Of a DNA stretch of 46,100 nucleotides, positions 24,161 through 32,258 are shown piece by piece (positions within the stretch are counted from its first letter, which is position 1; the number at the start of each line of letters is the position of its first letter). Both the position numbers and the translations under genes were made by a program. The DNA is from Chitinophaga pinensis. Lineage in GTDB: Bacteria; Bacteroidota; Bacteroidia; NS11-12g; UBA9320. Below the pieces are notes generated by a model. It ran no database searches and was not told where the DNA came from. It saw only the letters and a program-made list of their open reading frames with translations. Location: contig CAMDGU010000020.1 of NCBI GenBank assembly GCA_945897885.1, positions 1 through 46,100 of the forward strand, read 5' to 3'.

Positions 24161-25063
24161 TTGCTAAGTACCAACGTTTCTATTGAACAAAAAATAAATC
24201 TTCCTGAGTTTGAGGCTGCAGGACTGGATGTATTTGTAAAACGCGATGATATGATTCATCCTTTTATATCAGGCAATAAGTGGCGTAAACTGAAATACAA
24301 TCACCTTAGTTTTTTAAAATCCTGTTGCAAAGGAATTGTCACTTTTGGTGGAGCCTTTTCTAATCACATTGTAGCTACCGCAGCATTTTGCGCTGAAAAA
24401 CAGGTGGAATGTATTGGAATCATTAGAGGAGAGAAACCTTCTGGCATTAATCATGTTTTAATTTTGGCCCAACTTTGGGGGATGAAGCTTGAATTTGTTA
24501 CCAGAGAATCATACAAAAGCAAGGAACTACTGGCTGAACGTTGGAAAAAGGAAGGTTATTTTATTGTTCCCGAAGGTGGTGAAAATGAAGATGGAGTAAA
24601 AGGGTGTGAGGAAATAATAACTGAACTAACTCATACCTATAATCATATTTTTTGTGCTTCGGGCACGGGGTGCACCTTTGCAGGAATTGTTAGCGGAATA
24701 GCTGCGCAAAATTTGGATACCCATTGCCACAGCATACCTGTACTAAAGCAAGGTGAATTTATTACTAATACCGTTTTAGGTTATTTTCCAAAAGCTAAAA
24801 ACTTTACGGTTCATACCGATTATCATTTTGGAGGTTATGCTAAAACAACTCCTGAATTGTTGCAGTTTTTAAAATATTTTGCGTCGCAAACCGGAATTCT
24901 AACCGACCCTGTTTACACAGCAAAGTTGTTTTATTCTATTGCCGATTTAATAAAAAAAGGAGTTTTCAAAAAAGGTGAAACTATTCTTGCAATGCATACC
25001 GGCGGGCTTGCAGGCTTGTTGTCTGAAAAAATGCTCAATGATGTACAGAAAAGTATAGCATAA
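24161..25063 (+). CDS. PLP-dependent ACC deaminase / D-cysteine desulfhydrase family protein
   Basis: The 300-residue protein belongs to the tryptophan synthase beta-like PLP fold. It contains VKRDDMIHPFISGNKWRKLKYN, with the PLP lysine in GNKWRKL, and FGGAFSNHIVATAAFC, ASGTGCTFAG and MHTGGLAGL. The family includes 1-aminocyclopropane-1-carboxylate deaminase and D-cysteine desulfhydrase, and I cannot tell them apart from the sequence. The start is a TTG at 24161, which leaves the usual short N terminus before the first strand; no ATG is available in frame before the KRDD motif. It ends at a bidirectional terminator. Confidence 0.83.
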   Translation: MLSTNVSIEQKINLPEFEAAGLDVFVKRDDMIHPFISGNKWRKLKYNHLSFLKSCCKGIVTFGGAFSNHIVATAAFCAEKQVECIGIIRGEKPSGINHVLILAQLWGMKLEFVTRESYKSKELLAERWKKEGYFIVPEGGENEDGVKGCEEIITELTHTYNHIFCASGTGCTFAGIVSGIAAQNLDTHCHSIPVLKQGEFITNTVLGYFPKAKNFTVHTDYHFGGYAKTTPELLQFLKYFASQTGILTDPVYTAKLFYSIADLIKKGVFKKGETILAMHTGGLAGLLSEKMLNDVQKSIA

Positions 25064-25096
25064 AAAAACCCTCGTCACACACTGACAAGGGTTTTT
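25062..25096. terminator. Bidirectional terminator
   Basis: ACCCTCGTCA and TGACAAGGGT form a 10-bp stem with one mismatch around CACAC, flanked by seven A on the left and five T on the right. It ends the PLP-enzyme gene and the convergent DUF1573 gene. Confidence 0.88.
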
Positions 25097-25132
25097 AACT
25101 GAAAAATTTATTTGCAATCCTATTTGTTCTTT

Positions 25133-25543
25133 TTATGTACCCACCATTCCTTTAATGGTGATATAATCTCTTCCTGATTCTCCGTTATGCTTTACTTCTA
25201 TAGTTTTACTAAAGCTTCCGGGCTTTCCTTTACTATCAAACGTTACCTTTATTTTTGCTGATTTACCGGGCATTAAGGGGTCTTTAGGCCATTCGGGGGT
25301 AGTGCAACTGCATGGTGGCTTGACGTCGGTTAATATCAAGGGGGCTTTACCTGTGTTAGTATAAGTAAAATCATACGTTGCCTGAGTTCCCTCTGTTATA
25401 TTTCCAAAATCATGAACAACTTCCTCAAATTTTATCGAAGCCTGACCTTCTGCTTCTAACGTAATTGTTTTCTTTCCGGGCTGCGCTTTAGCAGCAATTG
25501 AAAATAATGATAAAATAATTAATGTTAACCTTAATTTTTTCAT
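25133..25543 (-). CDS. Secreted DUF1573 protein (copy 1)
   Basis: The 136-residue protein has a Sec signal (KKLRLTLIILSLFSIAAKAQ) and one DUF1573 domain, an immunoglobulin-like fold of unknown function that is abundant in Bacteroidota. Diagnostic motifs are VVHDFGNITEGTQATYDFTY, TNTGKAPL and CSCTTPEWPKDP. It is the shortest of three neighbouring paralogues and lacks the Pro-rich tail seen in the other two. The gene is 38 bp downstream of the second copy. A periplasmic or surface scaffold role is plausible but not shown. Confidence 0.88.
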   Translation of the reverse strand: MKKLRLTLIILSLFSIAAKAQPGKKTITLEAEGQASIKFEEVVHDFGNITEGTQATYDFTYTNTGKAPLILTDVKPPCSCTTPEWPKDPLMPGKSAKIKVTFDSKGKPGSFSKTIEVKHNGESGRDYITIKGMVGT

Positions 25544-25580
25544 TTACCTATAGTTTACAAATTTTATGCCAGAAGGATTT

Positions 25581-26090
25581 TTAGTGATCTGGTATTTCTA
25601 CCGGTGTAGCAGGAATTGATGGGGGAGTATCTACAGTTCCTTTAATTGTTAAATACTCCATTTCACCTGTTGAAAATTTTACCGTAATGGTTTTTGAAAA
25701 ACTACCGGAAGCCACACTGTTATATGTTGCTGTAATTTTCCCGGTACCACCAATGGCAACTGGGTCTCTGGTCCAATCGGGAGTTGTACATCCACAACTA
25801 GCTTGCACAGTTTCAAGTGCTATTACGGTTGTTCCTTTATTTATAAACTCAAAAACGCACGTGGCCGGATTATTTAGCTTTACATTTCCAAAATCATGAA
25901 CAGTTTCTTTGAAACTAATTTTTGAAACACCTACCGTTACCTTTTCTATTTCAGGAGTGTCTATTTTAATAGTTGCATCTGTAGCTTTTGTAGTAGAGTC
26001 ATTTTCAGTGGGGCTTGTTTTAGTCTGAGCCGATACCATACCTTGCAAAACTAAAATGGCGAGGATAAGAGAATATATTTTTTTCATCAT
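25581..26090 (-). CDS. Secreted DUF1573 protein (copy 2)
   Basis: The protein has a signal peptide (KKIYSLILAILVLQGMVSAQ), a Thr/Lys-rich linker, and a DUF1573 domain with TVHDFGNVKLNNPATCVFEF and CGCTTPDWTRDP. The tail TPPSIPATPVEIPDH is nearly the same type as in copy 3. The frame is open to 26129, but the ATGs at 26090 and 26087 give a normal signal peptide; either could be used. It lies 97 bp below copy 3, with a terminator in the gap, so it may have a separate promoter. Confidence 0.86.
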   Translation of the reverse strand: MMKKIYSLILAILVLQGMVSAQTKTSPTENDSTTKATDATIKIDTPEIEKVTVGVSKISFKETVHDFGNVKLNNPATCVFEFINKGTTVIALETVQASCGCTTPDWTRDPVAIGGTGKITATYNSVASGSFSKTITVKFSTGEMEYLTIKGTVDTPPSIPATPVEIPDH

Positions 26091-26125
26091 ACTATTATTT
26101 AACCTTTTATTACAAATTGAATTCC

Positions 26126-26162
26126 ACAAAAAAGGCCGATTAACAATAATTGCTAATCGGCC
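26126..26162 (-). terminator. Terminator of DUF1573 copy 3
   Basis: GGCCGATTA (26134-26142) and TAATCGGCC (26154-26162) form a perfect 9-bp stem. On the minus strand TTTTTTG follows. It ends the copy-3 transcript. Confidence 0.88.
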
Positions 26163-26186
26163 TCCAGTATTTGAGAACTTAGTACC

Positions 26187-26684
26187 TTAGTGATTATCTG
26201 GAACAGCAACCGGAGTTGGAGGAGCAACCGGAGCAGCATCAACAGAACCTTTAATTGTAAGGTAATTTGTATTTGATTCTACAGCACCGTTGTATTTAAC
26301 AGTGATTGTCTTTACAAAAGTTCCAGGACGACCTGAACTATTGAAAGTTGCGATTACTTTACCTGTTTGACCTGGTGCTATTGGATCTTTACTCCACTCA
26401 GGAGTAGTACATCCGCAGCTAGCCTGAACTGATTCTAAAATAAGTGGGGCATTGCCTGTATTTGTAAATTTGAATTCATAAGTAGCTTGAGTTCCTTCCT
26501 TAATGTTTCCAAAATCGTGAGTTTCTTCAACAAATTTAATTTTTGGTAAACCATCAGCAACGATTTCAATTTTCTCTTCTGTAACTTTAACAGGTGCAGG
26601 TGTAGTTGATTTTTTTGTTTTCTGAGCTGATACGAAACCAGAAACGAAAACGCCTAAAATAAGGGTGATTACAATTTTTTTCAT
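26187..26684 (-). CDS. Secreted DUF1573 protein (copy 3)
   Basis: The 165-residue protein has a signal peptide (KKIVITLILGVFVSGFVSAQ), a Thr/Lys-rich linker and a DUF1573 domain with ETHDFGNIKEGTQATYEFKF, TNTGNAPL and CGCTTPEWSKDP. It ends in a short Pro/Val tail (APPTPVAVPDNH). The frame is open for 16 codons upstream, but the ATG at 26684 starts the signal peptide cleanly. A TAnnTTTG box lies 23 bp further upstream. It is the first of the three tandem copies and most similar to copy 1 in the domain. Confidence 0.88.
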   Translation of the reverse strand: MKKIVITLILGVFVSGFVSAQKTKKSTTPAPVKVTEEKIEIVADGLPKIKFVEETHDFGNIKEGTQATYEFKFTNTGNAPLILESVQASCGCTTPEWSKDPIAPGQTGKVIATFNSSGRPGTFVKTITVKYNGAVESNTNYLTIKGSVDAAPVAPPTPVAVPDNH

Positions 26685-26706
26685 TTTACTTTCTCTTTTT
26701 GTGTGA

Positions 26707-26714
26707 CAAATATA
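26707..26714 (-). promoter_or_regulatory. Putative -7 box of DUF1573 copy 3
   Basis: On the minus strand TATATTTG matches TAnnTTTG. A TTTG at 26733-26730 lies 15 bp upstream. The position suits the ATG at 26684. Confidence 0.45.
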
Positions 26715-26742
26715 AGGCAAATTGAATGCCAAATTAAATTTT

Positions 26743-27513
26743 TTAAAAAATCGGTTTTCTTTTCTCTAAAAAAGCAGAGGTTCCTTCTTTAAAGTCAGTA
26801 GTACCAAATGCCTGTCCAAATTCAGCTATCTCTTTTTCAAATCCGGGACTTGTATTTTTAAAATGCTCATTTACACATTTAATAACAGTAGCAATTGCGA
26901 TAGGCGATTTAGTTACAAACTTATTTACGAGTTCCTTGCACGTATCCATTAATTCTTCCAAAGCCACCACTTTGGAAACTAAACCATAATCAAGTGCCTG
27001 TTGGGCATTAATAATATCAGCCGTAAGGAGCATTTCCAATGCTTTTCCTTTGCCAACCAATTGAACCAAACGTTGGGTTCCTGCATATCCTGGAGGCAAT
27101 CCAAGGTTTACTTCAGGTTGTCCAAACTTTGCATTTTCAGAGGCAATGCGAATATGGCAAGCCATTGCCAATTCACAACCTCCGCCCAAACTAAATCCGT
27201 TAACGGCTGCAATTACAGGGATAGCTGATCGTTCAATAGTATTCATAACCTCATGTCCATCGGCACTTAATTGAGTTCCTTGCTCTATACCATAACTTGC
27301 AAATTCTGAAATATCAGCGCCTGCTGCAAATGCCTTTAACCCTGCACCTGTAAGAATAATTCCTCTCACGGTTTTATTGTTTTGTACGGAAATTACTGCT
27401 TGTTTTATTTCCTGAAGTGTTTCGTGATTTAAGGCATTCAGTTTTGTTTCACGATTTATTGTAATGATAAAGGCGCTGTCTTCCTGCCGGGTTATGATAT
27501 TATTGAATGACAT
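26743..27513 (-). CDS. Enoyl-CoA hydratase/isomerase (crotonase) family protein
   Basis: The 256-residue protein has the crotonase oxyanion-hole segments ADISEF and NGFSLGGGCELAMACH. The two catalytic glutamates of enoyl-CoA hydratases are present (E114 and E134), spaced as in the classical enzyme, with GLPPGYAGTQRL following. This supports hydration of 2-enoyl-CoA esters in fatty-acid or amino-acid breakdown. The chain length specificity cannot be read from the sequence. It lies 35 bp below the RidA-like gene in the same direction, so these may be in one transcript. Confidence 0.9.
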   Translation of the reverse strand: MSFNNIITRQEDSAFIITINRETKLNALNHETLQEIKQAVISVQNNKTVRGIILTGAGLKAFAAGADISEFASYGIEQGTQLSADGHEVMNTIERSAIPVIAAVNGFSLGGGCELAMACHIRIASENAKFGQPEVNLGLPPGYAGTQRLVQLVGKGKALEMLLTADIINAQQALDYGLVSKVVALEELMDTCKELVNKFVTKSPIAIATVIKCVNEHFKNTSPGFEKEIAEFGQAFGTTDFKEGTSAFLEKRKPIF

Positions 27514-27548
27514 AAACTATTTGAGTTTGATATGTAAAAAACGAAAAA

Positions 27549-27965
27549 TTAAATTGTAGCAACGACTTTTAGCTCAATGCCAATGGGTGTTGGCAAACAA
27601 TTTATTTCAAGAGTGGTGCGACAAGGGAGATTGTCTTTAAAATATTCCGCCCATAGACGATTGTATATTGGAAAATCATCTTTCATATTGGTAAGAAAAA
27701 CAGTGACATCGACAATATTTTGCCAAGTACTTCCTGCATCTTCCAATATATACTTTACATTTTTAAAAACAGAATGACATTGGGCCTCTATGTCGTAAGA
27801 GATAATATTTCCTTTCTCATCCAATTCTACTCCGGGTATTTTTTTTGTTCCTCTTTCTCGGGGACCCACGCCTGACAAAAATAAAAGGTTTCCTACTCGG
27901 CGTGCATGGGGATATAATCCTACGGGTTCAGGTGCTTTACTGCTCTCAATCCTGTCTGTTATCAT
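27549..27965 (-). CDS. RidA (YjgF) family deaminase
   Basis: The 138-residue protein belongs to the Rid family, which hydrolyses reactive imines or deaminates related compounds. The conserved Arg (R116) in PCRTTLE and the E120 partner are present, as are SGVGPRERG and DVTVFLTNMKDDF. The GVGPRERGTKKIPGVELDEKG stretch and the C-terminal TPIGIELKVVATI fit the subgroup annotated as 2-aminomuconate deaminase, used in the kynurenine/3-hydroxyanthranilate pathway. That is an inference, as no other gene of that pathway is in the window. Its start lies inside the WD40 gene: the two overlap by 20 nt in different frames. Confidence 0.85.
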   Translation of the reverse strand: MITDRIESSKAPEPVGLYPHARRVGNLLFLSGVGPRERGTKKIPGVELDEKGNIISYDIEAQCHSVFKNVKYILEDAGSTWQNIVDVTVFLTNMKDDFPIYNRLWAEYFKDNLPCRTTLEINCLPTPIGIELKVVATI

Positions 27966-29148
27966 CTTTTTTAGGTTCGGGTGTTTTTTTCTTTTCCTCC
28001 GAAATTTCGATTTCGTCAGTCTTTTTTATTATTTGCTTGGTGGTTCCGGGGGTGGGTTCCGGCTTTTTTCCCGGGTCGTTTCCACCTTCCTTTGTCACTC
28101 CTTTTGGAGTTGTACCTTTCGGCATGGGCGCTTTAACAGGACTCTTTGGAAGTTCTTTTTTAGTCTTTTCTATTCCTGAGGCCAAAGCTAATATCCCTTT
28201 TGTTTCAAATGAATCAACCGGGTAGTTCATGGCTGCAAATACTCTTGAATTATCATTACTAAATGCTACACCCCGCACATTGGTTCCTATATTATCATAG
28301 GAACGGATTTCTTTTCCTGTTTCTATATCCCACAATTTGGTACTACCGTCATTACTTCCTGAAATTATATATTTTCCGTTTTGTGAAATAGCCACAGTCA
28401 GTACTTTCCAATCGTGACCAATTAATGTTTTTTCAAGTTTTCCGGTTACGGTATTCCATATTTTAATAGTTTTATCACTGGATGCCGAAACAAGAAATTT
28501 GTTATCCTTACTTAAAGCTATACAATTTACCTGATCGGTATGGCCGGCATAATTAACAACCGGAATATTGACATTTAATAAATCATATTTTTTTATAATA
28601 CTGGTATTGTCAGAACAATAAATCGTTTTTCTATCCATACCCACGGCTATAGATGACACAGGATTGGTATTATTTAATTTTCGCTCTTTATTTTTTGCTA
28701 ATTCGTATTGGATAATTGTGCCATCATTACTTCCGGTATAAATAAATTTAGCACCTGGATCAATGTAAATGGAATTGATGGACATACGATGCAATGACAT
28801 GGATTTGTCTTTGGTAACGTATCCAAAGGTATCAATCAAATAGGTGAAAAATTTTCCATCATTACCACCGGTTACCATGGTTTTACCATTATTTGTAAAA
28901 GCTATACAATTTACTGCTGAAAAATGGTCGGAAAAAGTACCAAGCGGGGTATAATTCGAGTCGGTTCCAAACAGGTTTACTATTCCATCCCATGAACCTG
29001 AAGCAATATATTTTCCATTGCCCGAAACGGCTAAACACTCTAAATCATCAGAATGGCCTTGGAGTTTAAAAAGTATATTTGGATTGGCAGGCTGAGCAAA
29101 AACAGCAGCGGAGCAAAGCAAGACCAATAGTGTCAGAAACTGCTTCAT
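27946..29148 (-). CDS. Secreted WD40-repeat protein (seven blades)
   Basis: The 400-residue protein has a signal peptide (KQFLTLLVLLCSAAVFAQ) and seven WD40-type repeats between about residues 30 and 320. Typical blades read GHTDQVNCIALSKDNKFLVS and GHDWKVLTVAISQNGKYIIS, each followed by SDKTIKIWN or SNDGSTKLWD. Seven blades are enough to close a beta-propeller. The last 80 residues are Pro, Lys and Glu-rich and probably disordered (KKTPEPKKDD). Such propellers are protein-binding scaffolds in the periplasm or at the surface; no enzymatic function is evident. The 3' end overlaps the RidA-like gene. Confidence 0.88.
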   Translation of the reverse strand: MKQFLTLLVLLCSAAVFAQPANPNILFKLQGHSDDLECLAVSGNGKYIASGSWDGIVNLFGTDSNYTPLGTFSDHFSAVNCIAFTNNGKTMVTGGNDGKFFTYLIDTFGYVTKDKSMSLHRMSINSIYIDPGAKFIYTGSNDGTIIQYELAKNKERKLNNTNPVSSIAVGMDRKTIYCSDNTSIIKKYDLLNVNIPVVNYAGHTDQVNCIALSKDNKFLVSASSDKTIKIWNTVTGKLEKTLIGHDWKVLTVAISQNGKYIISGSNDGSTKLWDIETGKEIRSYDNIGTNVRGVAFSNDNSRVFAAMNYPVDSFETKGILALASGIEKTKKELPKSPVKAPMPKGTTPKGVTKEGGNDPGKKPEPTPGTTKQIIKKTDEIEISEEKKKTPEPKKDDNRQD

Positions 29149-29243
29149 AGGATTTTAATTTGACTTTCAATTTTAAAATAATTTACACCAATTACCAAGG
29201 GTGTTTAGAAATATAAATTAATATTGGATTTTTCTTATCATTA

Positions 29244-29350
29244 GGTGGGGACACCAACCGATTCGTTAAAATATGAATTTAATATTTTAAAGAATTATAG
29301 ATATGGGTAATCAATCATTAATGTTTCGGTTGGTGGGGACACCAACCGAT
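29244..29350. repeat. Pair of 19-bp direct repeats, one in a hairpin
   Basis: GGTGGGGACACCAACCGAT occurs at 29244-29262 and again, identically, at 29332-29350. In the second copy it is part of a 9-bp inverted repeat, CGGTTGGTG-GGGA-CACCAACCG (29327-29348). They lie between the WD40 gene and the IS3-type remnant and may be traces of insertion or a small dispersed repeat. Confidence 0.7.
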
Positions 29351-29378
29351 AAGATAATTTGTTTCTTTTGGCAGGGCT

Positions 29379-29645
29379 TTAAAGCTTTTTTTCTATTACA
29401 TATCGCGCTGCTTCCAAGTCTAAAGCTAAATTAGCATACATCCGTTTTAGCTTCACATTTTCTTCCTCCAGCTGTTTGATGCGCTTTAATTCTGTAGCAT
29501 CCATGCCGCCATAACGCTGACGCCATTTGTAAAATGTAGCTCGACTTAAGCCGTGCTCCCTTGAAATTTCTTCAACTTTTTTGCCTGCGTCAAACTCCTT
29601 GAGTATAGCAGAAATCTTTGATGGGGTGAACTTACTTCGTTTCAT
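29379..29645 (-). CDS. IS3-family transposase OrfA (helix-turn-helix subunit)
   Basis: The 88-residue product is a typical OrfA of IS3-family elements. It has a helix-turn-helix (residues 6-50, [20 protein letters not shown]) followed by [20 protein letters not shown], a leucine-zipper region used for dimer formation. In complete elements an OrfB with the DDE catalytic core follows by frameshift. No OrfB frame is present downstream (below 29379), so the element cannot move on its own. The sequence is intact, so the loss is probably recent or a complete element was deleted leaving this end. Confidence 0.88.
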   Translation of the reverse strand: MKRSKFTPSKISAILKEFDAGKKVEEISREHGLSRATFYKWRQRYGGMDATELKRIKQLEEENVKLKRMYANLALDLEAARYVIEKKL

Positions 29646-29714
29646 TTTTTTACAATTTAAAATTACTATTTTCTTGTCTACTTTTAAATTGTACTATTTT
29701 GGGGGAAGCTTACA
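29379..29714 (-). mobile_element. Truncated IS3-family element
   Basis: The remnant contains orfA only. On the minus strand its left end may be TGTAAGCTTCCCCC (29714-29701), a TG-starting sequence with a C-run that looks like the terminal repeats of IS3-type elements. No matching right inverted repeat or target-site duplication was found, and orfB is missing. The right limit is thus uncertain; 29379 is the end of the coding part. Confidence 0.6.
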
Positions 29715-29803
29715 CTATAGTTTTTAAATAGGCAAGGTGATAATTGTCATAATTTTAGGAAGGTTTGAAAACCACCTATAGCATAAAATTATTTTTTTTA
29801 CCA

Positions 29804-30484
29804 CTAAATTAACCCTTCATCTGCAAAACTAAAGTAGCCGTTGTATGCCACAATAAGATGGTCTTTTACCAAAATATCCATGGTATTTCCGGCTGCTTTC
29901 AGGCTTTTGGTAATTTGCTTATCTGCATCACTCGGATTTAAATTTCCCGAAGGGTGATTGTGGGCTAAAATTATTGATGTAGCATTTTCTTCAAGAGCCA
30001 GTTTAAATATTCGTCTTATATCAACCACCGTGCCGGTTATACCGCCATCACTTATTCGTTTTGCAGATATAAGCACCCCGGCTCTGTTAAGTGAAATCAT
30101 CCAAAATTCTTCATACTGTTTGTCACCCATTATGGGATGTAATATATCAAAGGCATGTTTGCTTGTTGTTATTTTTTGCTTTACAGCTTCGGTTAGTTTT
30201 CTGCGGCTTCCCAATTCTACCGCTGCCATTATGGTAATGGCCTTAGCTTCTCCTATCCCGTTTATTTTTTTAAACTCGGCCACGTTAAACCGTGCTAAAA
30301 TATTTAAATCATTTTGAGCCAATGCCATTATTTCACTTCCCAAATCTACCGCTGATTTGGTTTTGGTACCTGTAGAAAGCAGTATGCCTATGAGTTCAGC
30401 ATTACTTAGGCTTTCTTTGCCTTTTAACGCTAATTTTTCACGTGGTTTTTCGTCATCGGCCCATTGCGGAATCGGTTTATGCAT
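29804..30484 (-). CDS. radC: RadC-family JAB/MPN metalloprotease-like protein
   Basis: The 226-residue protein has an N-terminal UPF0758 region with a helix-hairpin-helix (KINGIGEAKAITIMAAVELG, about 73-92) and a JAMM motif HNHPSGNLNPSDAD (H175, H177, D186). The family was once called a DNA-repair protein, but its function is not settled. The start fits the conserved N terminus with IPQWADDEKPREKL, and ALKGKESLSNAELI follows. It is complete and not linked to a visible plasmid or phage region. It is next to the IS3 remnant, and its transcript probably starts after the terminator at 30.5 kb. Confidence 0.92.
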   Translation of the reverse strand: MHKPIPQWADDEKPREKLALKGKESLSNAELIGILLSTGTKTKSAVDLGSEIMALAQNDLNILARFNVAEFKKINGIGEAKAITIMAAVELGSRRKLTEAVKQKITTSKHAFDILHPIMGDKQYEEFWMISLNRAGVLISAKRISDGGITGTVVDIRRIFKLALEENATSIILAHNHPSGNLNPSDADKQITKSLKAAGNTMDILVKDHLIVAYNGYFSFADEGLI

Positions 30485-30516
30485 AGTTTTGTTTTGTTAA
30501 GAAACGGCTAATTTAT

Positions 30517-30549
30517 AAAAAAAGCCCCGATTATTAATCGGGGCTTTTG
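30517..30549 (-). terminator. Terminator of the exbB-TPR operon
   Basis: AGCCCCGATT (30523-30532) and AATCGGGGCT (30536-30545) form a perfect 10-bp stem with a 3-nt loop, followed on the minus strand by seven T. It lies 28 bp past the stop of the TPR gene. Confidence 0.92.
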
Positions 30550-30576
30550 GTTACATATTTTTAAAGGATATCTCTA

Positions 30577-32232
30577 TTACTTGGTTTTTTCTAAATCTTT
30601 AAAAAAATCGATCACCTTTTTATTGTTAGGGTCTAAATCTTTTATCTTGGTAAAAAATTCAGTGGCTTTGTCTTTATCTTTTAAAATAATAAGATTGTAG
30701 GCACCTAGGTATTCGTATGCCTCAATCAAATCTTTTTTATTATTTCCTTTTTCAAGTAATTCAGGTTTGGCTAATATTAGTTCCATTACCTTTTCGTAGT
30801 GCGGTTTGGCTAATCCAAGTTTTGAATCAGGATCTAACTGAACATTGCATTTAGCGCGGTATTTATAAGCTAATGTTAATTCAGGACTCGCCGTTGTTAC
30901 TTTCTTAAAAGCGCTATCAGCTAAAGCAAACTGTTTTGAAGCATAATATGCTGAACCTAAATAAAGATAATCATTTACTGTTGGGTCTCCGGCTGCAATT
31001 TTGCGGCTGTAATAGTAAATGGCGTCATTGTATTTTTTAATTTTATAATACGCCAAAGCTATATCACTATTCAATATTTTTTTGGTGGTGTCCATTTCCA
31101 AAGCTCTTTTCAATTCTACAATCCCTAATGAGTCTTGTCCGGTTTTTGATAATAATTTTCCTACTACTGAATAGTCGGTAGAAAGGTATTTGAAACCTGC
31201 TTTTTGTGATGTCATATCAAAAAACTTACGCATGGCGTACAATCCCTTTTTATACCCATCGGGGGCAAATTTATCTCCCACTTCTGAATAACTATAACCC
31301 AACAAACGGTAAAGCGTGTAACTTGAACTGTCAGTTAATTGAATTTTTGAAATTTCATTTACAGCATCTTCAAATAATTTATTTAACCACAAAACCTGTG
31401 AAAAACGATCGCGGGCTTCTTTATCATTGTTAAGAATTAAATATTTTTTATACGATTCCAATGCTTTGTTGTTTATAGAAGCCATAATATACAACTCACC
31501 CATTTCAAGATATGCAGGAGCAAACGTTGAATCAATCTTAATAGCTTCCTTATACCAACGTAAAGCCTCGTTTGGGTTTTTTGCACGATAATAAAGTTTA
31601 CCAATTCGTAATATTGGTTTGGCACTATTTACGTCCAAAGCAGCAGCTTCGTTATATTTTTTTACAGGTCCACTACCATCCATTGGGTCAGCTTCCAGCA
31701 TTGCATCACCTATAAGAATATGCACATCCGGATTTTTAGGTTCTAATTTTAAAGCTTTTGCTAAAAGTTCGTTTGCTGCCTTTAAACTTTTAAAATCGGC
31801 ATTAATATAGGTTTCAGCTATTTTAAGCATCACCGTAGCATTTTTACTTTTGGTCATATCCAACGCTTGTTTGAATAAAACTTCTGCCTGATTCTGATAT
31901 TTATTATACCATAATATTTTTCCTAATCCAACAAAATTTAAAGGATTAGCCGGGTCAACTTCTGACCCTTTTTTATACATAATGCTGGCCGAATCTTTTA
32001 ACACACGGGCAAATACGGTATCACGCAATGTTAAGCTTTGGTTAAAGTAGGTTTCACCAAAATAATAGTAAATATCACCATTACTTGGTTCTGCTATTAC
32101 CAAATTACGAAACGAATTTTTGGCACTTTCAAATCGTTCATTCTCTGCCATTCGCATGGTTTCCTTTAACGATTGCGATTGCGACATAAGGCTCAAAAAC
32201 ACTCCTACTCCAACTAAAATTATCTTTTTCAT
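30577..32232 (-). CDS. Secreted tetratricopeptide-repeat protein
   Basis: The 551-residue protein has a signal peptide (KKIILVGVGVFLSLMSQSQ) and TPR repeats over nearly its whole length, for example NPNEALRWYKEAIKIDSTFA, APAYLEMGELYI and KNNDAIYYYSRKIAAGDP. It has no other domain. TPR proteins of this kind are scaffolds; the position as last gene in the exbB-exbD-exbD-tonB operon suggests a periplasmic role in the TonB system, which is inferred. It lies 26 bp below the PstS-like gene. The terminator after it closes the operon. Confidence 0.88.
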   Translation of the reverse strand: MKKIILVGVGVFLSLMSQSQSLKETMRMAENERFESAKNSFRNLVIAEPSNGDIYYYFGETYFNQSLTLRDTVFARVLKDSASIMYKKGSEVDPANPLNFVGLGKILWYNKYQNQAEVLFKQALDMTKSKNATVMLKIAETYINADFKSLKAANELLAKALKLEPKNPDVHILIGDAMLEADPMDGSGPVKKYNEAAALDVNSAKPILRIGKLYYRAKNPNEALRWYKEAIKIDSTFAPAYLEMGELYIMASINNKALESYKKYLILNNDKEARDRFSQVLWLNKLFEDAVNEISKIQLTDSSSYTLYRLLGYSYSEVGDKFAPDGYKKGLYAMRKFFDMTSQKAGFKYLSTDYSVVGKLLSKTGQDSLGIVELKRALEMDTTKKILNSDIALAYYKIKKYNDAIYYYSRKIAAGDPTVNDYLYLGSAYYASKQFALADSAFKKVTTASPELTLAYKYRAKCNVQLDPDSKLGLAKPHYEKVMELILAKPELLEKGNNKKDLIEAYEYLGAYNLIILKDKDKATEFFTKIKDLDPNNKKVIDFFKDLEKTK

Positions 32233-32258
32233 TATTCTATTTTTTGTCTTTATTACTT

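Noticed and set aside
29148-29378. A missing IS3 orfB in this stretch
   Set aside because: All frames are short and none shows the DDE region; the space is also too small for an OrfB of about 270 residues.
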